A stretch of 11,540 bases of DNA from Actinomycetota bacterium (GTDB lineage Bacteria; Actinomycetota; Acidimicrobiia; Acidimicrobiales; CADCSY01), in assembly GCA_016178435.1 (NCBI GenBank), contig JACOTK010000099.1:1-11540 (forward strand), read 5' to 3'. The position numbers and the translations under genes are program-made. The first letter of the stretch is position 1. Every line of letters begins with the position of its first letter. The notes below the pieces were generated by a model that saw nothing but the letters and a program-made list of their open reading frames with translations, was not told where the DNA came from and searched no databases. Shown here one piece after another: positions 1 to 6,495 of this stretch.

Positions 1-1503
1 CGGCCCGGCAACCATGAGCCCGATCCGGAGGGCGAGGAGACGTTCAACATGGCCTACATGGGCCTGCACCTCGCCTGTCGCTCCAACGGTGTCTCCAGGC
101 TGCACGGCGAGGTCAGTCGATCGATGTTCTCGTCTCTGTGGCCATCGGTGCCGGAGGAGGAGGTGCCCATCGGGTCGATCACCAATGGTGTGCACACCGC
201 GACCTGGGTGTTTCCCGAGATGAGCGACCTGCTCAACCGAACGCTGGCTCCCGGGTGGAGCCATGACCACTACACCGAGTGGGCCAACCTCGGGGATGTC
301 CCCAACCACGAGCTGTGGCGCGTGCGCGAGCAGGGTCGGGAGCGCCTGGTCACCTTTGCCCGAGCCCACCTTCGCACCTCTCTCGCCGCTCGGGGAGCAA
401 GCCTCTCGGATGCCCGTTGGAGCGACGAGGCGCTCGACCCTCACACGCTGACGATCTGCTTCGCACGTCGCTTCGCCACCTACAAGCGGGCAAACCTGCT
501 GCTCTCCCAACCCGAGCGTCTCCGCTCCCTGCTCTGCTCGACCGATCGCCCGGTGCAGTTCGTCTTCGCAGGAAAGGCCCATCCGGCCGACGACCTGGGC
601 AAGGAGATGATCCGCCAGATCGTCATGTTCTCTGCCGACCCCGAGATCCGGGACCGATTCGTGTTTCTCGACGACTACGACATCTCGCTCGCACGAATGC
701 TCTATCAGGGCGCCGACGTCTGGCTGAACAACCCTCGTCGCCCGCTCGAGGCGTGCGGCACCAGCGGCATGAAGGCCGCGTTGAACGGCGGCCTCAACTG
801 CTCGGTGCTCGACGGTTGGTGGGACGAGTGCTTCAACGGCGAGAACGGGTGGGCGATCTCCTCGGTCGAGGACGTCGAGGATCTCGGAAAGCGCGACCAG
901 ATCGAGGCGGACAGCCTGTTCGCGATTCTCGAGCAACAGGTCGTGCCCCTGTTCTACGACCGCGGTGACGATCAGGTTCCCCACGAGTGGGTGCACCGGG
1001 TGAAGTCCTCGCTGTGCTCGTTGGGTCCCTATGTCACCGCCGGACGCATGGTCCAGGACTATGTCCAGGAGCTCTACGAGCCCACCGCTGCACACGCCGA
1101 TGCGGTGGCCGCATCGAACTTCGCCCCCGCCCGAGACCTGGTCAAGTGGAAGGGTCGTGTCATCGGCGCATGGACGGACGTCCACATCGACACGGTCGAT
1201 GCGACCCCGGCAACCGAACTGGGCCAGACCGCCACGGTCGAGGCGGTCGTGGCACTCGGCGCGCTCCGCGCCGGCGACGTGGCCGTGCAACTCCTGCACG
1301 GCCCGGTGGGTCAGGGAGACGAGATGACCGAGGTGGTCACCCTCAACATGTCGGCGGCAGGCTCGTTCGATGCGCAGCATCTGTCGTATCGAGGGTCCTT
1401 CAACTGCATCCGGGCCGGGCGTTACGGCTTCACGGTGCGGATCGTCCCCAAACACCCCCACCTCGTCACCCCGGTCGAGATGGGACTGATTGCCTGGGGC
1501 TGA
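1..1503 (+). CDS. glgP: Alpha-glucan (glycogen/maltodextrin) phosphorylase, C-terminal part, cut by left edge
   Basis: A GT35 phosphorylase releases glucose-1-phosphate from the non-reducing ends of alpha-1,4-glucans in the cytoplasm, using pyridoxal phosphate. The frame is open from base 1, so the true start lies outside the window; the ATG at 49 is internal because conserved sequence precedes it. Codons below count from base 1. Visible family blocks are NGVHTATWV, FARRFATYKRAN, FAGKAHPADDLGKEM and EACGTSGMKAALNGG. The Lys in the last block (bases 772-774, about codon 258) aligns with the PLP-binding lysine, and VLDGWWDE follows it. The sequence resembles the shorter bacterial type (TIGR02094-like) rather than the muscle/E. 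coli MalP type. The last 120 residues form a beta-rich tail (VKWKGRVIGAW onward) as in actinobacterial homologues. mscL follows after 68 bp with no obvious terminator between. The family is secure; preference for glycogen or maltodextrin cannot be told. Confidence 0.93.
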   Translation, partial: RPGNHEPDPEGEETFNMAYMGLHLACRSNGVSRLHGEVSRSMFSSLWPSVPEEEVPIGSITNGVHTATWVFPEMSDLLNRTLAPGWSHDHYTEWANLGDVPNHELWRVREQGRERLVTFARAHLRTSLAARGASLSDARWSDEALDPHTLTICFARRFATYKRANLLLSQPERLRSLLCSTDRPVQFVFAGKAHPADDLGKEMIRQIVMFSADPEIRDRFVFLDDYDISLARMLYQGADVWLNNPRRPLEACGTSGMKAALNGGLNCSVLDGWWDECFNGENGWAISSVEDVEDLGKRDQIEADSLFAILEQQVVPLFYDRGDDQVPHEWVHRVKSSLCSLGPYVTAGRMVQDYVQELYEPTAAHADAVAASNFAPARDLVKWKGRVIGAWTDVHIDTVDATPATELGQTATVEAVVALGALRAGDVAVQLLHGPVGQGDEMTEVVTLNMSAAGSFDAQHLSYRGSFNCIRAGRYGFTVRIVPKHPHLVTPVEMGLIAWG

Positions 1504-1571
1504 CGGTCGACGGCCCGGCCCACCCGATTGTGTGAGAATGCGACTTCACGCACCATCACCGCGGAGGCACC

Positions 1572-1973
1572 GTGAAAAACGTGACCATCAAGTCCATCTG
1601 GAACGATTTCGTCGCCTTCATCATGACCGACAACGTCCTGATGCTCGCCGTTGCCTTCGTCATGGGGGGACTCACCAAGAAGGTGATCGACGACTTCGTC
1701 GCCTTCATCATCAACCCGTTCATCGGGGCGATCGTGGGCAAGCCCGAGTTCTCCAACACGCTCAAGATCGGCGAGGGCGTCATCCAGTACGGCGCGTTCA
1801 TCAACACGGCAATCAACCTCGTGATGACCGGCGCGGTGCTCTTCGTCATCGTGAAGGCCTACGACTCCTATCGGGCACGCAAGACCGCAGCCGGCCAGGA
1901 GCCGGAGACCCCGAGCGAGGAAGTGCTGCTGTTGCGTCGCATCGCCGAGTCCCTCGACAGCCGTGCCGGCTGA
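1572..1973 (+). CDS. mscL: Large-conductance mechanosensitive channel, MscL family
   Basis: MscL channels open under membrane tension and release solutes during hypo-osmotic shock. The product has 133 residues, close to the usual length (E. coli 136). An N-terminal amphipathic stretch precedes TM1 at about 20-50, with the pattern NVLMLAVAFVMGG, which matches the pore-lining helix, and NPFIG at its end. TM2 is at about 74-96 (YGAFINTAINLVMTGAVLF), followed by a charged cytoplasmic tail ending in EEVLLLRRIAESL, which fits the C-terminal helical bundle. The loop between TM1 and TM2 (about 55-70) is short for the family. The start is GTG with GGAGG at 1562-1566, five bases upstream. The sequence is divergent, so function is inferred from topology and motifs. 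The stop codon lies inside a 16-bp tandem repeat. Confidence 0.88.
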   Translation: MKNVTIKSIWNDFVAFIMTDNVLMLAVAFVMGGLTKKVIDDFVAFIINPFIGAIVGKPEFSNTLKIGEGVIQYGAFINTAINLVMTGAVLFVIVKAYDSYRARKTAAGQEPETPSEEVLLLRRIAESLDSRAG

Positions 1974-2022
1974 GTGACGTGCCGGCTGAGTGACGTGCCG
2001 GCTGAGTGACGTGCCGGCTGAG
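1963..2022 (+). repeat. 16-bp tandem repeat, 3.75 copies, starting over the mscL stop codon
   Basis: The unit gtgccggctgagtgac occurs at 1963-1978, 1979-1994 and 1995-2010, with a partial copy (12 bases) at 2011-2022. The copies are identical. The first copy encodes the last two full codons of mscL and its TGA stop; the rest lie in the spacer. The unit contains the palindrome gccggc, so copies could pair with each other in RNA. Replication slippage that duplicated the gene's 3' end is the simplest origin. Confidence 0.95.
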
Positions 2023-2036
2023 CCCGGGATTCCCAA

Positions 2037-2136
2037 GGACCAGTGACAAAACTACTTGCGCGGCGCTTCCAGATCTAACCTTTGTGGTGTATTCACTTTC
2101 GGCCTTCGGCCGCGCAAGTAGTTTTGTCTCGGGTCC
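2037..2136. repeat. Long inverted repeat between convergent genes; bidirectional terminator or small palindromic mobile element
   Basis: Bases 2045-2064 (gacaaaactacttgcgcggc) are perfectly complementary to 2109-2128. With two mismatches the arms extend to 28 bp (2037-2064 and 2109-2136). The 44-base loop is AT-richer than its surroundings and holds a small hairpin (cggcc ttc ggccg, 2100-2112). The right arm ends at the first base of the stop codon of the minus-strand hydratase gene, and mscL converges from the left. Both arms carry A- or T-rich stretches, so transcripts from either side would fold into a stem followed by TTTTG. A terminator role fits, but the arm length and loop size are large for one; a MITE- or REP-like element is the alternative. 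Confidence 0.75.
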
Positions 2137-2945
2137 TAACGGCCCTTGAAGACCGCTTTCCCGGGGCCCGACTCCAAGAAGGTGCTCACACCGATGCGAC
2201 TGTCCTCGGTGGTGAACACCTTTTCGAACAGCTCCTGCTCACGATCGAGTCCCCAAGCCAGCGTGGTCTCGGTTCCCTCGTCAATGGCGGCCTTGGCCAT
2301 GCCCTGGGCAACGACGGCGCCGGCGGCCAGCTCGGCCGCCTTGCCCAAGGCGCGATCGAACACGTCGCCCGCCGGCACCACCTCGTCGACGAGGCCGATG
2401 CGCAACGCCTCCTCCGCCTTGACCTGGCGGCCGGTGCAGATGATCTCCTTGGCCCGGGCCACGCCGATCAGGCGGGGCAGGCGTTGGGTGCCTCCGCCGC
2501 CGGGGATCAGGCCGAGCAGGGTCTCGGGCTGACCGAGGCGGGCGTTGTCGGCGCAGATGCGCCAGTCGCACGCCAGTGCCAGCTCGCACCCGCCACCGAG
2601 CGCCACGCCGGTGATGGCGGCAATCGTGAAGCGTGGGATCGCCGCAACGGCGCCGAGCGCGTCCCGAAAAAGTCCGCCGATACGGCGGGCCTCGTCGGCG
2701 CCGCCGAACTCGGTGATGTCCGCGCCGGCGGCGAACACCCGATCGCCACCGGTCACCACGACCGCTCCCGGAGGGTCGGCGATCAGCTCGTCGGCGGCCT
2801 GACGGAGCTGGTCGAGCAGCGCCATGGAGAGTGCGTTGACCTTGGGACGATCGAGGCGGACGACCGCAACGCCGTCATCGCGCCGCTCGACGCGCACGAG
2901 GGGCTCGACGCCGGTTGACTCGGGGAGGTTCGGGTTCTCGGACAT
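2136..2945 (-). CDS. Enoyl-CoA hydratase/isomerase (crotonase family)
   Basis: Crotonase-fold enzymes hydrate trans-2-enoyl-CoA esters in fatty-acid or amino-acid beta-oxidation in the cytoplasm. The protein has 269 residues, normal for the family. FAAGADITEF (71-80) and GVALGGGCEL (113-122) form the oxyanion-hole regions. Glu121 (GGGCE) and Glu141 (GQPE) are exactly 20 residues apart, matching the two catalytic glutamates of rat mitochondrial hydratase (Glu144 and Glu164), so true hydratase activity is likely. LIPGGGGTQRLPRLIG follows as in typical members. The start is ATG, and only a weak GGG-type ribosome site is visible upstream. The gene stands alone; an insertion remnant begins 11 bp upstream of its start and may have displaced its native promoter. 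The acyl-CoA substrate cannot be inferred, so no symbol is given. Confidence 0.93.
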   Translation of the reverse strand: MSENPNLPESTGVEPLVRVERRDDGVAVVRLDRPKVNALSMALLDQLRQAADELIADPPGAVVVTGGDRVFAAGADITEFGGADEARRIGGLFRDALGAVAAIPRFTIAAITGVALGGGCELALACDWRICADNARLGQPETLLGLIPGGGGTQRLPRLIGVARAKEIICTGRQVKAEEALRIGLVDEVVPAGDVFDRALGKAAELAAGAVVAQGMAKAAIDEGTETTLAWGLDREQELFEKVFTTEDSRIGVSTFLESGPGKAVFKGR

Positions 2946-2956
2946 GGTCGAACCCT

Positions 2957-3666
2957 AGCGGGAGTTTCCGGGCCGGCTCCTGGGGGGCTTTGTTGGTCGT
3001 CCGCGAGGATGTTTTGAAAGAGGCGTCTGACCAGCGCGTTTGTGCTGGTCGGGTGCTCGCGTTTGGCCGTGGATGTTGTGTTACCTCTCTACGGCATCAA
3101 TCGTGGGGAAGAAACAGGGCGGCCGGACCTACTACTACCTGGTGGAGTCGGCTCGGGTCGGGGCAAGCCTCGGATCGTCTCGCAGCGTTACCACGGGTCC
3201 GCGGCCGAGATCGCGCAGATCCTGTCGGAGTCGGGACCGGGCGAACCTGACCGCACCCGGCACCTGGCTTTCGGCGACCTGGCCGCGATGTGGGCGATGC
3301 TGGGGCGCCTGGGGGTGGGCGACATCGTCGACGAGGTCGTCGGCGCCCGGCGGGCCGAGGGCTGAAACCCCGCGACAAAGTCGAGGCCGAGATCGCGCAG
3401 ATCCTCAAACCCCGGTGGCTGTCACGGGTCATCTCCACGACGCTCACCGGCGACACCCCGACAGAACTACGCCTCCGCTGGGCAGGCCGACTTCCGCCAG
3501 ATGAAAGACCCCAAGGTCGTCTCGTTCTCCCCGATGCACCATTGGACCGGCCACAAAGATCCGCGTGCACGTCTTCTACTGCGTGCTCGCCCTCGCTGTC
3601 GCCCGCCTCATGCAACGCGAGACGCCCCCACCCGCTGAGTTGGGTAACAGCCCGGAAACTCCCGCT
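2957..3666 (+). mobile_element. Decayed IS1634-type insertion sequence with intact terminal inverted repeats
   Basis: The left end (2957-2973, agcgggagtttccgggc) is a perfect inverted repeat of the right end (3650-3666, gcccggaaactcccgct). Between them lie fragments of an IS1634-family (IS4 superfamily) transposase in at least four reading frames. At about 710 bp the element is well under half the length needed for a complete member, whose transposase alone is about 500-600 residues. No clear target-site duplication is visible beside the repeats (aaccct on the left, gggccg on the right). The element cannot move by itself, but the preserved ends could still be recognised by a full-length relative. 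Confidence 0.85.
3029..3050 (+). other. Hairpin in the 5' leader of the transposase remnant
   Basis: gaccagc (3029-3035) pairs with gctggtc (3044-3050) around an 8-base loop, between the left IS end and the transposase fragments. Some IS elements carry such hairpins to block translation from read-through transcripts; that role here is only a guess. Confidence 0.35.
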
Positions 3667-3681
3667 GGGCCGCACGGGTGA
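3091..3681 (+). pseudogene. IS1634-family transposase, degenerate (lost start, frameshifts, internal deletions)
   Basis: Pieces read in order as a DDE transposase. The first frame gives ASIVGKKQGGRTYYYLVES, preceded by ACG (3091) where homologues have ATG. About 3160 the frame shifts in a G run (one base lost), giving GKPRIVSQRYHGSAAEIAQI and then LGRLGVGDIVDEVVGARR. After a stop near 3363 a third frame gives DKVEAEIAQILKPRWLSRV and LTGDTPTELRLRW. A further jump near 3482 gives QADFRQMKDPKVVSFSPMHH, and an extra base near 3556 leads to IRVHVFYCVLALAVARLMQ. The central region with the catalytic aspartates is deleted, as is most of the C-terminus after LMQRE. The final frame stops beyond the right terminal repeat. 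It cannot make active enzyme. Confidence 0.85.
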
Positions 3682-3685
3682 AGGC

Positions 3686-3732
3686 CCAAAAATGCAAACC
3701 ACGGCTCAAACGTGTGAGCCGTGGTTGCATTT
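3686..3732 (-). terminator. Rho-independent terminator of the DEAD-box helicase gene
   Basis: Bases 3690-3708 and 3715-3732 form a stem of about 18 bp with one bulged base and a 6-base loop (aacgtg). Read on the minus strand, it starts 18 bases after the helicase stop codon and ends in GCATTTTTGGG, which supplies the T run. In the other direction the T run is only three bases, so minus-strand use is favoured. It also separates the helicase from the insertion remnant. Confidence 0.8.
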
Positions 3733-3749
3733 CGATCGATTGACCGGGG

Positions 3750-5138
3750 TCAGTCGCGTGGGCGGGACGATCCCGAACGCCTCGACTGGCCGTTGCCCGT
3801 ACGAGGGCCACCGCCTTCACCACCGGCGGATGGACGACCGCCGGAGGGACGACCCGCCGAGGGACGACCACCGCTGGGACGGCCTGCGGAGGGGCGGCCG
3901 TTCGAGGAACGATCACCGTAGGACGGCCGCCCACCGGATGGACGACCGCCGGATGGACGACCGCCGGATGGACGATGACGCTCCTCGGGCTGGTACTCCA
4001 CGGCTCGCTGCTCGAGCGGCTCGAGGAAGAAGTCCTCGGGCTTGTCCACACCGGAGGGCAAGCCCAGCCGGCGCTGCATGCGCACGATCTCACGGCGCTG
4101 TTCCTCACCGACGAGCGAGACGACCATGCCGTCCGACCCGGCGCGGCCCGTTCGTCCGGAACGATGCAGGTAGTCCTTCTCATCGGCCGGTGGGTCGAAG
4201 TGGACCACACAGCTCACGTCGTCGACATGAATGCCCCGGGCGGCGACATCGGTCGCGACCAGCGCCTGAACCCTGCCGGCCATGAACGAGGCGAGGGCGC
4301 GCTCACGCTGAGCCTGACTGCGGTCCCCGTGAAAGGTCGCCGCCTTGACGCCCACTCGTTCGAGCAGCCCCGCGACGCGATCGGCGCCGCGCTTGGTGCG
4401 GCAAAAGACGATGGTCGAGCCATGACGGCCCACCAGGTGGGCGGTGATTCCCACCCGCGCCTCGCGTGGCGCCTTCCAGAAAAGGTGTTCGACGGCGCCC
4501 TTGTCCTCCTCGGGCACCACCAGCTCGTGGCGTGCCGGGTCCTTTTGGTAGTTGCGGATCAACACGTCGACGGCGCCGTCGAGGGTCGCCGAGAACAACA
4601 GTGTCTGGCGGTCGGGCTTGACCGCGTCGAGCATGCGTCGCACCTCGGGCAGGAAGCCCATGTCGGCCATGCGGTCCGCTTCGTCGAGCACCACGATCTC
4701 GACATCGTCGAGCTGCACCGCACCCCGACGGATCAGGTCGCCGAGACGACCGGGGCACGCGACGACGATGTCGGTGCCACGGCGCATCGCATTGAGCTGC
4801 GGGCCGAAGCCGACACCGCCGTAGAAGGCCTCGATCGTGCGCTTGCGAGCCCGAGCCAGCGGCATGAGGCCCCGTTGGATCTGGGAGGCGAGCTCGCGGG
4901 TCGGCACCAGGATCAGAGCCCTGGGTCGATGCGGTCGGGCCTTGCCCACGCGCATCACCAGTGGGATGCCGAAGGCCATGGTCTTGCCCGAGCCGGTGGG
5001 CGCACGTCCACAGACGTCTCGTCCGGCAAGTGCATCGGGAAGTGCCTTCTCCTGGATGGGGAAGGGGTGCTCGATACCGGCCTTGTTCAGGCAGGCGAGC
5101 AACTCGGCAGGTACGCCGAGATCAGCAAAAGTCGTCAT
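3750..5138 (-). CDS. DEAD-box ATP-dependent RNA helicase with Gly-Arg-Pro-Ser repeat tail
   Basis: DEAD-box proteins unwind short RNA duplexes using ATP, in ribosome assembly, mRNA decay or cold adaptation. All motifs are present (462 residues from the chosen start): Q motif PFPIQ, Walker A APTGSGKT (46-53), PTRELASQI, CPGR, DEAD (152-155), SAT (183-185), TIVFCRTK, ATDVAARG and HRSGRTGRAG (325-334). The last ~75 residues form a basic, disordered tail built on GGRPS/AGRPS units (about 387-439), likely an RNA-binding tail as in RhlE/CsdA-type enzymes. The start is the ATG at 5136-5138, with GGAG ten bases upstream. An ATG three codons earlier has GGAG directly against it and is less likely. A 340-bp gap separates it from meaB. 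The exact subfamily (RhlE versus DeaD) is not certain. Confidence 0.95.
   Translation of the reverse strand: MTTFADLGVPAELLACLNKAGIEHPFPIQEKALPDALAGRDVCGRAPTGSGKTMAFGIPLVMRVGKARPHRPRALILVPTRELASQIQRGLMPLARARKRTIEAFYGGVGFGPQLNAMRRGTDIVVACPGRLGDLIRRGAVQLDDVEIVVLDEADRMADMGFLPEVRRMLDAVKPDRQTLLFSATLDGAVDVLIRNYQKDPARHELVVPEEDKGAVEHLFWKAPREARVGITAHLVGRHGSTIVFCRTKRGADRVAGLLERVGVKAATFHGDRSQAQRERALASFMAGRVQALVATDVAARGIHVDDVSCVVHFDPPADEKDYLHRSGRTGRAGSDGMVVSLVGEEQRREIVRMQRRLGLPSGVDKPEDFFLEPLEQRAVEYQPEERHRPSGGRPSGGRPSGGRPSYGDRSSNGRPSAGRPSGGRPSAGRPSGGRPSAGGEGGGPRTGNGQSRRSGSSRPRD
3819..3975 (-). repeat. Degenerate 15-bp coding repeats for GGRPS/AGRPS units
   Basis: The 3' part of the helicase gene repeats a five-codon motif about ten times. 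On the plus strand the copies appear as variants of ccgccggatggacga and ccgccgagggacgac. The three copies nearest 3927-3975 are almost identical, while others differ at third positions, indicating both old and recent expansions. One interruption encodes SYGDRSSNGRPS. Confidence 0.8.
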
Positions 5139-5478
5139 CAAACACATACTCCAGCGCGCGTCCGTTCAGGACACACCTTTGGGGGCAGCGACGGGCCCAT
5201 CGTGGATCTCCCCGTAGAACATGGCCGAAGCCACGTACTGCGTCGCGTGCAGCGGGAAGGTTGGCCGCACACGAAGGCAGTCCCTCCACAACGGCTCACC
5301 GGCTCGAAACCGGCGCTCACCTGGCGCGCCGCCAAAGGCGGTGTAACCAGGGGACGCCCTCATACTAGCAGGCCGGGGACCGTCTTCCCCCCTCAACGCG
5401 GAGAAATGACCTGTCCCGGACTCAGGGACCTGTCCCGGACTCAGGGACCTGTCCCGGACTCAGGGACCTGTCCCGGAC
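5139..5478 (-). other. 340-bp spacer: helicase promoter and leader with possible short upstream ORFs
   Basis: Going upstream from the helicase start, the minus strand holds a ~220-base leader. It contains GC-rich hairpins (for example ccgcc aaa ggcgg at 5330-5342) and a GGAGGG followed by two overlapping short open frames. One runs to a TGA that overlaps the helicase ATG as TGATG, and could begin at a GTG nine bases after GGAGGG (about 44 codons, rich in Cys and Arg). The other ends with TGA at 5166-5168. I recognise neither product and cannot say whether either is translated. The part nearest meaB is the 19-bp tandem array. No RNA gene was recognised. Confidence 0.4.
5362..5370 (-). promoter_or_regulatory. 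Possible extended -10 promoter for the helicase
   Basis: On the minus strand the sequence reads TGCTAGTAT, an extended -10 box (TGn plus TAGTAT). No good -35 box is found 16-18 bases upstream. It would start transcription near 5355 and give a leader of about 217 bases. It is the only reasonable sigma-70-like box in this spacer. Confidence 0.35.
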
Positions 5479-5482
5479 TCAG
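5407..5482 (-). repeat. 19-bp tandem repeat, 4 copies, starting over the meaB stop codon
   Basis: The unit ggacctgtcccggactcag is found at 5407-5425 (first base t), 5426-5444, 5445-5463 and 5464-5482. On the minus strand each unit begins TGAGTCCGGGACAGGTCCC, and the TGA of the first unit is the meaB stop codon. The units contain gggac ag gtccc, an imperfect palindrome. There are no spacers, so it is not a CRISPR. Slippage duplication from the gene's 3' end is the simplest origin. Confidence 0.95.
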
Positions 5483-6435
5483 GCCGTGAGGGCCCGAATG
5501 ATCTCGTCGGCAGCGCTGTAGGGATCGATGCGGCGGGCCACCACATCGGCGTGTAGGCGCTCGAACGCCGCTCCGGATGTGAGGCTCAGCGCCTTCTCCT
5601 CCAGCCGGTACAGGACGATCGAACGCAACTCGTCGCGCAGTCGTCGGGCACGGCGCTCCGCCAGCAGGCCCGTTGACTCGATGTGCGCACGGTGCTCGCC
5701 GATCGCCCTCCACAGATCGTCGACCCCCTTGGATTGCACGGCCACGGTCTCGATGATCGGCGGACGCCACGACCCGAGGTTGCTCAGCTCCAACATCAGC
5801 TCCAGGTCGCGGCGGGTCTCGCCTGCACCCGCACGATCGGCCTTGTTGATCACGAACAGATCGGCGATCTCCATCAGGCCCGCCTTGTTTGCCTGCACCG
5901 CGTCACCCCACCCGGGGTTGACGACCACCACGGTGGTGTCGGCAGAGCCGGCGATCTCGACCTCCACCTGGCCGACGCCCACGGTCTCGACCAGCACCCA
6001 GGGCTTGGCGGCGGCATCGAGCACACGAATCGCCTGAGGCGTGGCCAGGGAGAGTCCGCCGAGGTGACCGCGGGTGGCCATGGATCGAATGAAGACACCC
6101 GGGTCGAGGGCATGGTCCTGCATGCGCACCCGATCACCCAGGATCGCTCCCCCCGAGAACGGCGACGACGGGTCGATCGCCAACACCGCCACCTCCTGCC
6201 CGGCGGCTCGAACCTCGGCGATGAGGGCATTGGTCAGGGTGGATTTTCCCGCTCCCGGCGCTCCGGTGATGCCGACGGTATACGCCGACCCGCCGTGGCC
6301 GAACGCGAAGCGACCCACCTCACGAGCCGGTGCGCCGCCCTCCTCGACGAGCGTGAGGGCGCGGGCAAGCGCTGCCCGGTCACCGCCGCGGGCGGCATCG
6401 ACGAGTTGTTGGGGGTCACGGCCGCGCGTTGCCAT
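5479..6435 (-). CDS. meaB: MeaB/ArgK-type P-loop GTPase (methylmalonyl-CoA mutase chaperone family)
   Basis: MeaB GTPases protect and reload B12-dependent acyl-CoA mutases in the cytoplasm; the family was earlier misnamed ArgK, an arginine/ornithine transport kinase. The 318-residue protein has Walker A GAPGAGKST (58-66), AIDPSSPFSGGAILGDR (86-102), the family signature for MeaB/ArgK, ETVGVGQ (150-156) as the Walker B/switch region, and the guanine-recognition motif NKAD (197-200). The helical C-terminal region expected for dimerisation is present. ATG start; GAGGAG lies about 12 bases upstream, slightly far. The gene follows the NifU-domain gene by 60 bp on the same strand and is probably cotranscribed. 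No mutase subunit is in the window, so which mutase it serves (methylmalonyl-, ethylmalonyl- or isobutyryl-CoA type) cannot be told. Its stop codon is the first base triplet of a 19-bp tandem repeat. Confidence 0.92.
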   Translation of the reverse strand: MATRGRDPQQLVDAARGGDRAALARALTLVEEGGAPAREVGRFAFGHGGSAYTVGITGAPGAGKSTLTNALIAEVRAAGQEVAVLAIDPSSPFSGGAILGDRVRMQDHALDPGVFIRSMATRGHLGGLSLATPQAIRVLDAAAKPWVLVETVGVGQVEVEIAGSADTTVVVVNPGWGDAVQANKAGLMEIADLFVINKADRAGAGETRRDLELMLELSNLGSWRPPIIETVAVQSKGVDDLWRAIGEHRAHIESTGLLAERRARRLRDELRSIVLYRLEEKALSLTSGAAFERLHADVVARRIDPYSAADEIIRALTA

Positions 6436-6495
6436 GGTGGTTGGTCTCTCCTCGAAGTCCGACGGTCGACCGTGCAGGCGGAAGACGCCGACAGG

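Noticed and set aside
2082..2918. Plus-strand open frame of 278 codons opposite the enoyl-CoA hydratase
   Set aside because: Starts inside the inverted repeat and is fully antisense to a gene with both catalytic glutamates.
3097..3702. Minus-strand open frame of 201 codons across the IS remnant
   Set aside because: The plus strand reads as transposase fragments in order; the minus translation is Arg/Pro/Gly-rich noise.
5281..5345. tRNA-like GC hairpins in the helicase leader
   Set aside because: No cloverleaf, no T-loop GTTCGA in the right place and no acceptor stem could be built.
5407..5482. CRISPR array
   Set aside because: The 19-bp units are directly adjacent with no spacers and no cas genes are present.
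3975..5489. Long plus-strand open frame (504 codons) opposite the helicase
   Set aside because: It is antisense to a helicase with every motif intact; the translation has no recognisable domain and reflects high-GC codon structure.
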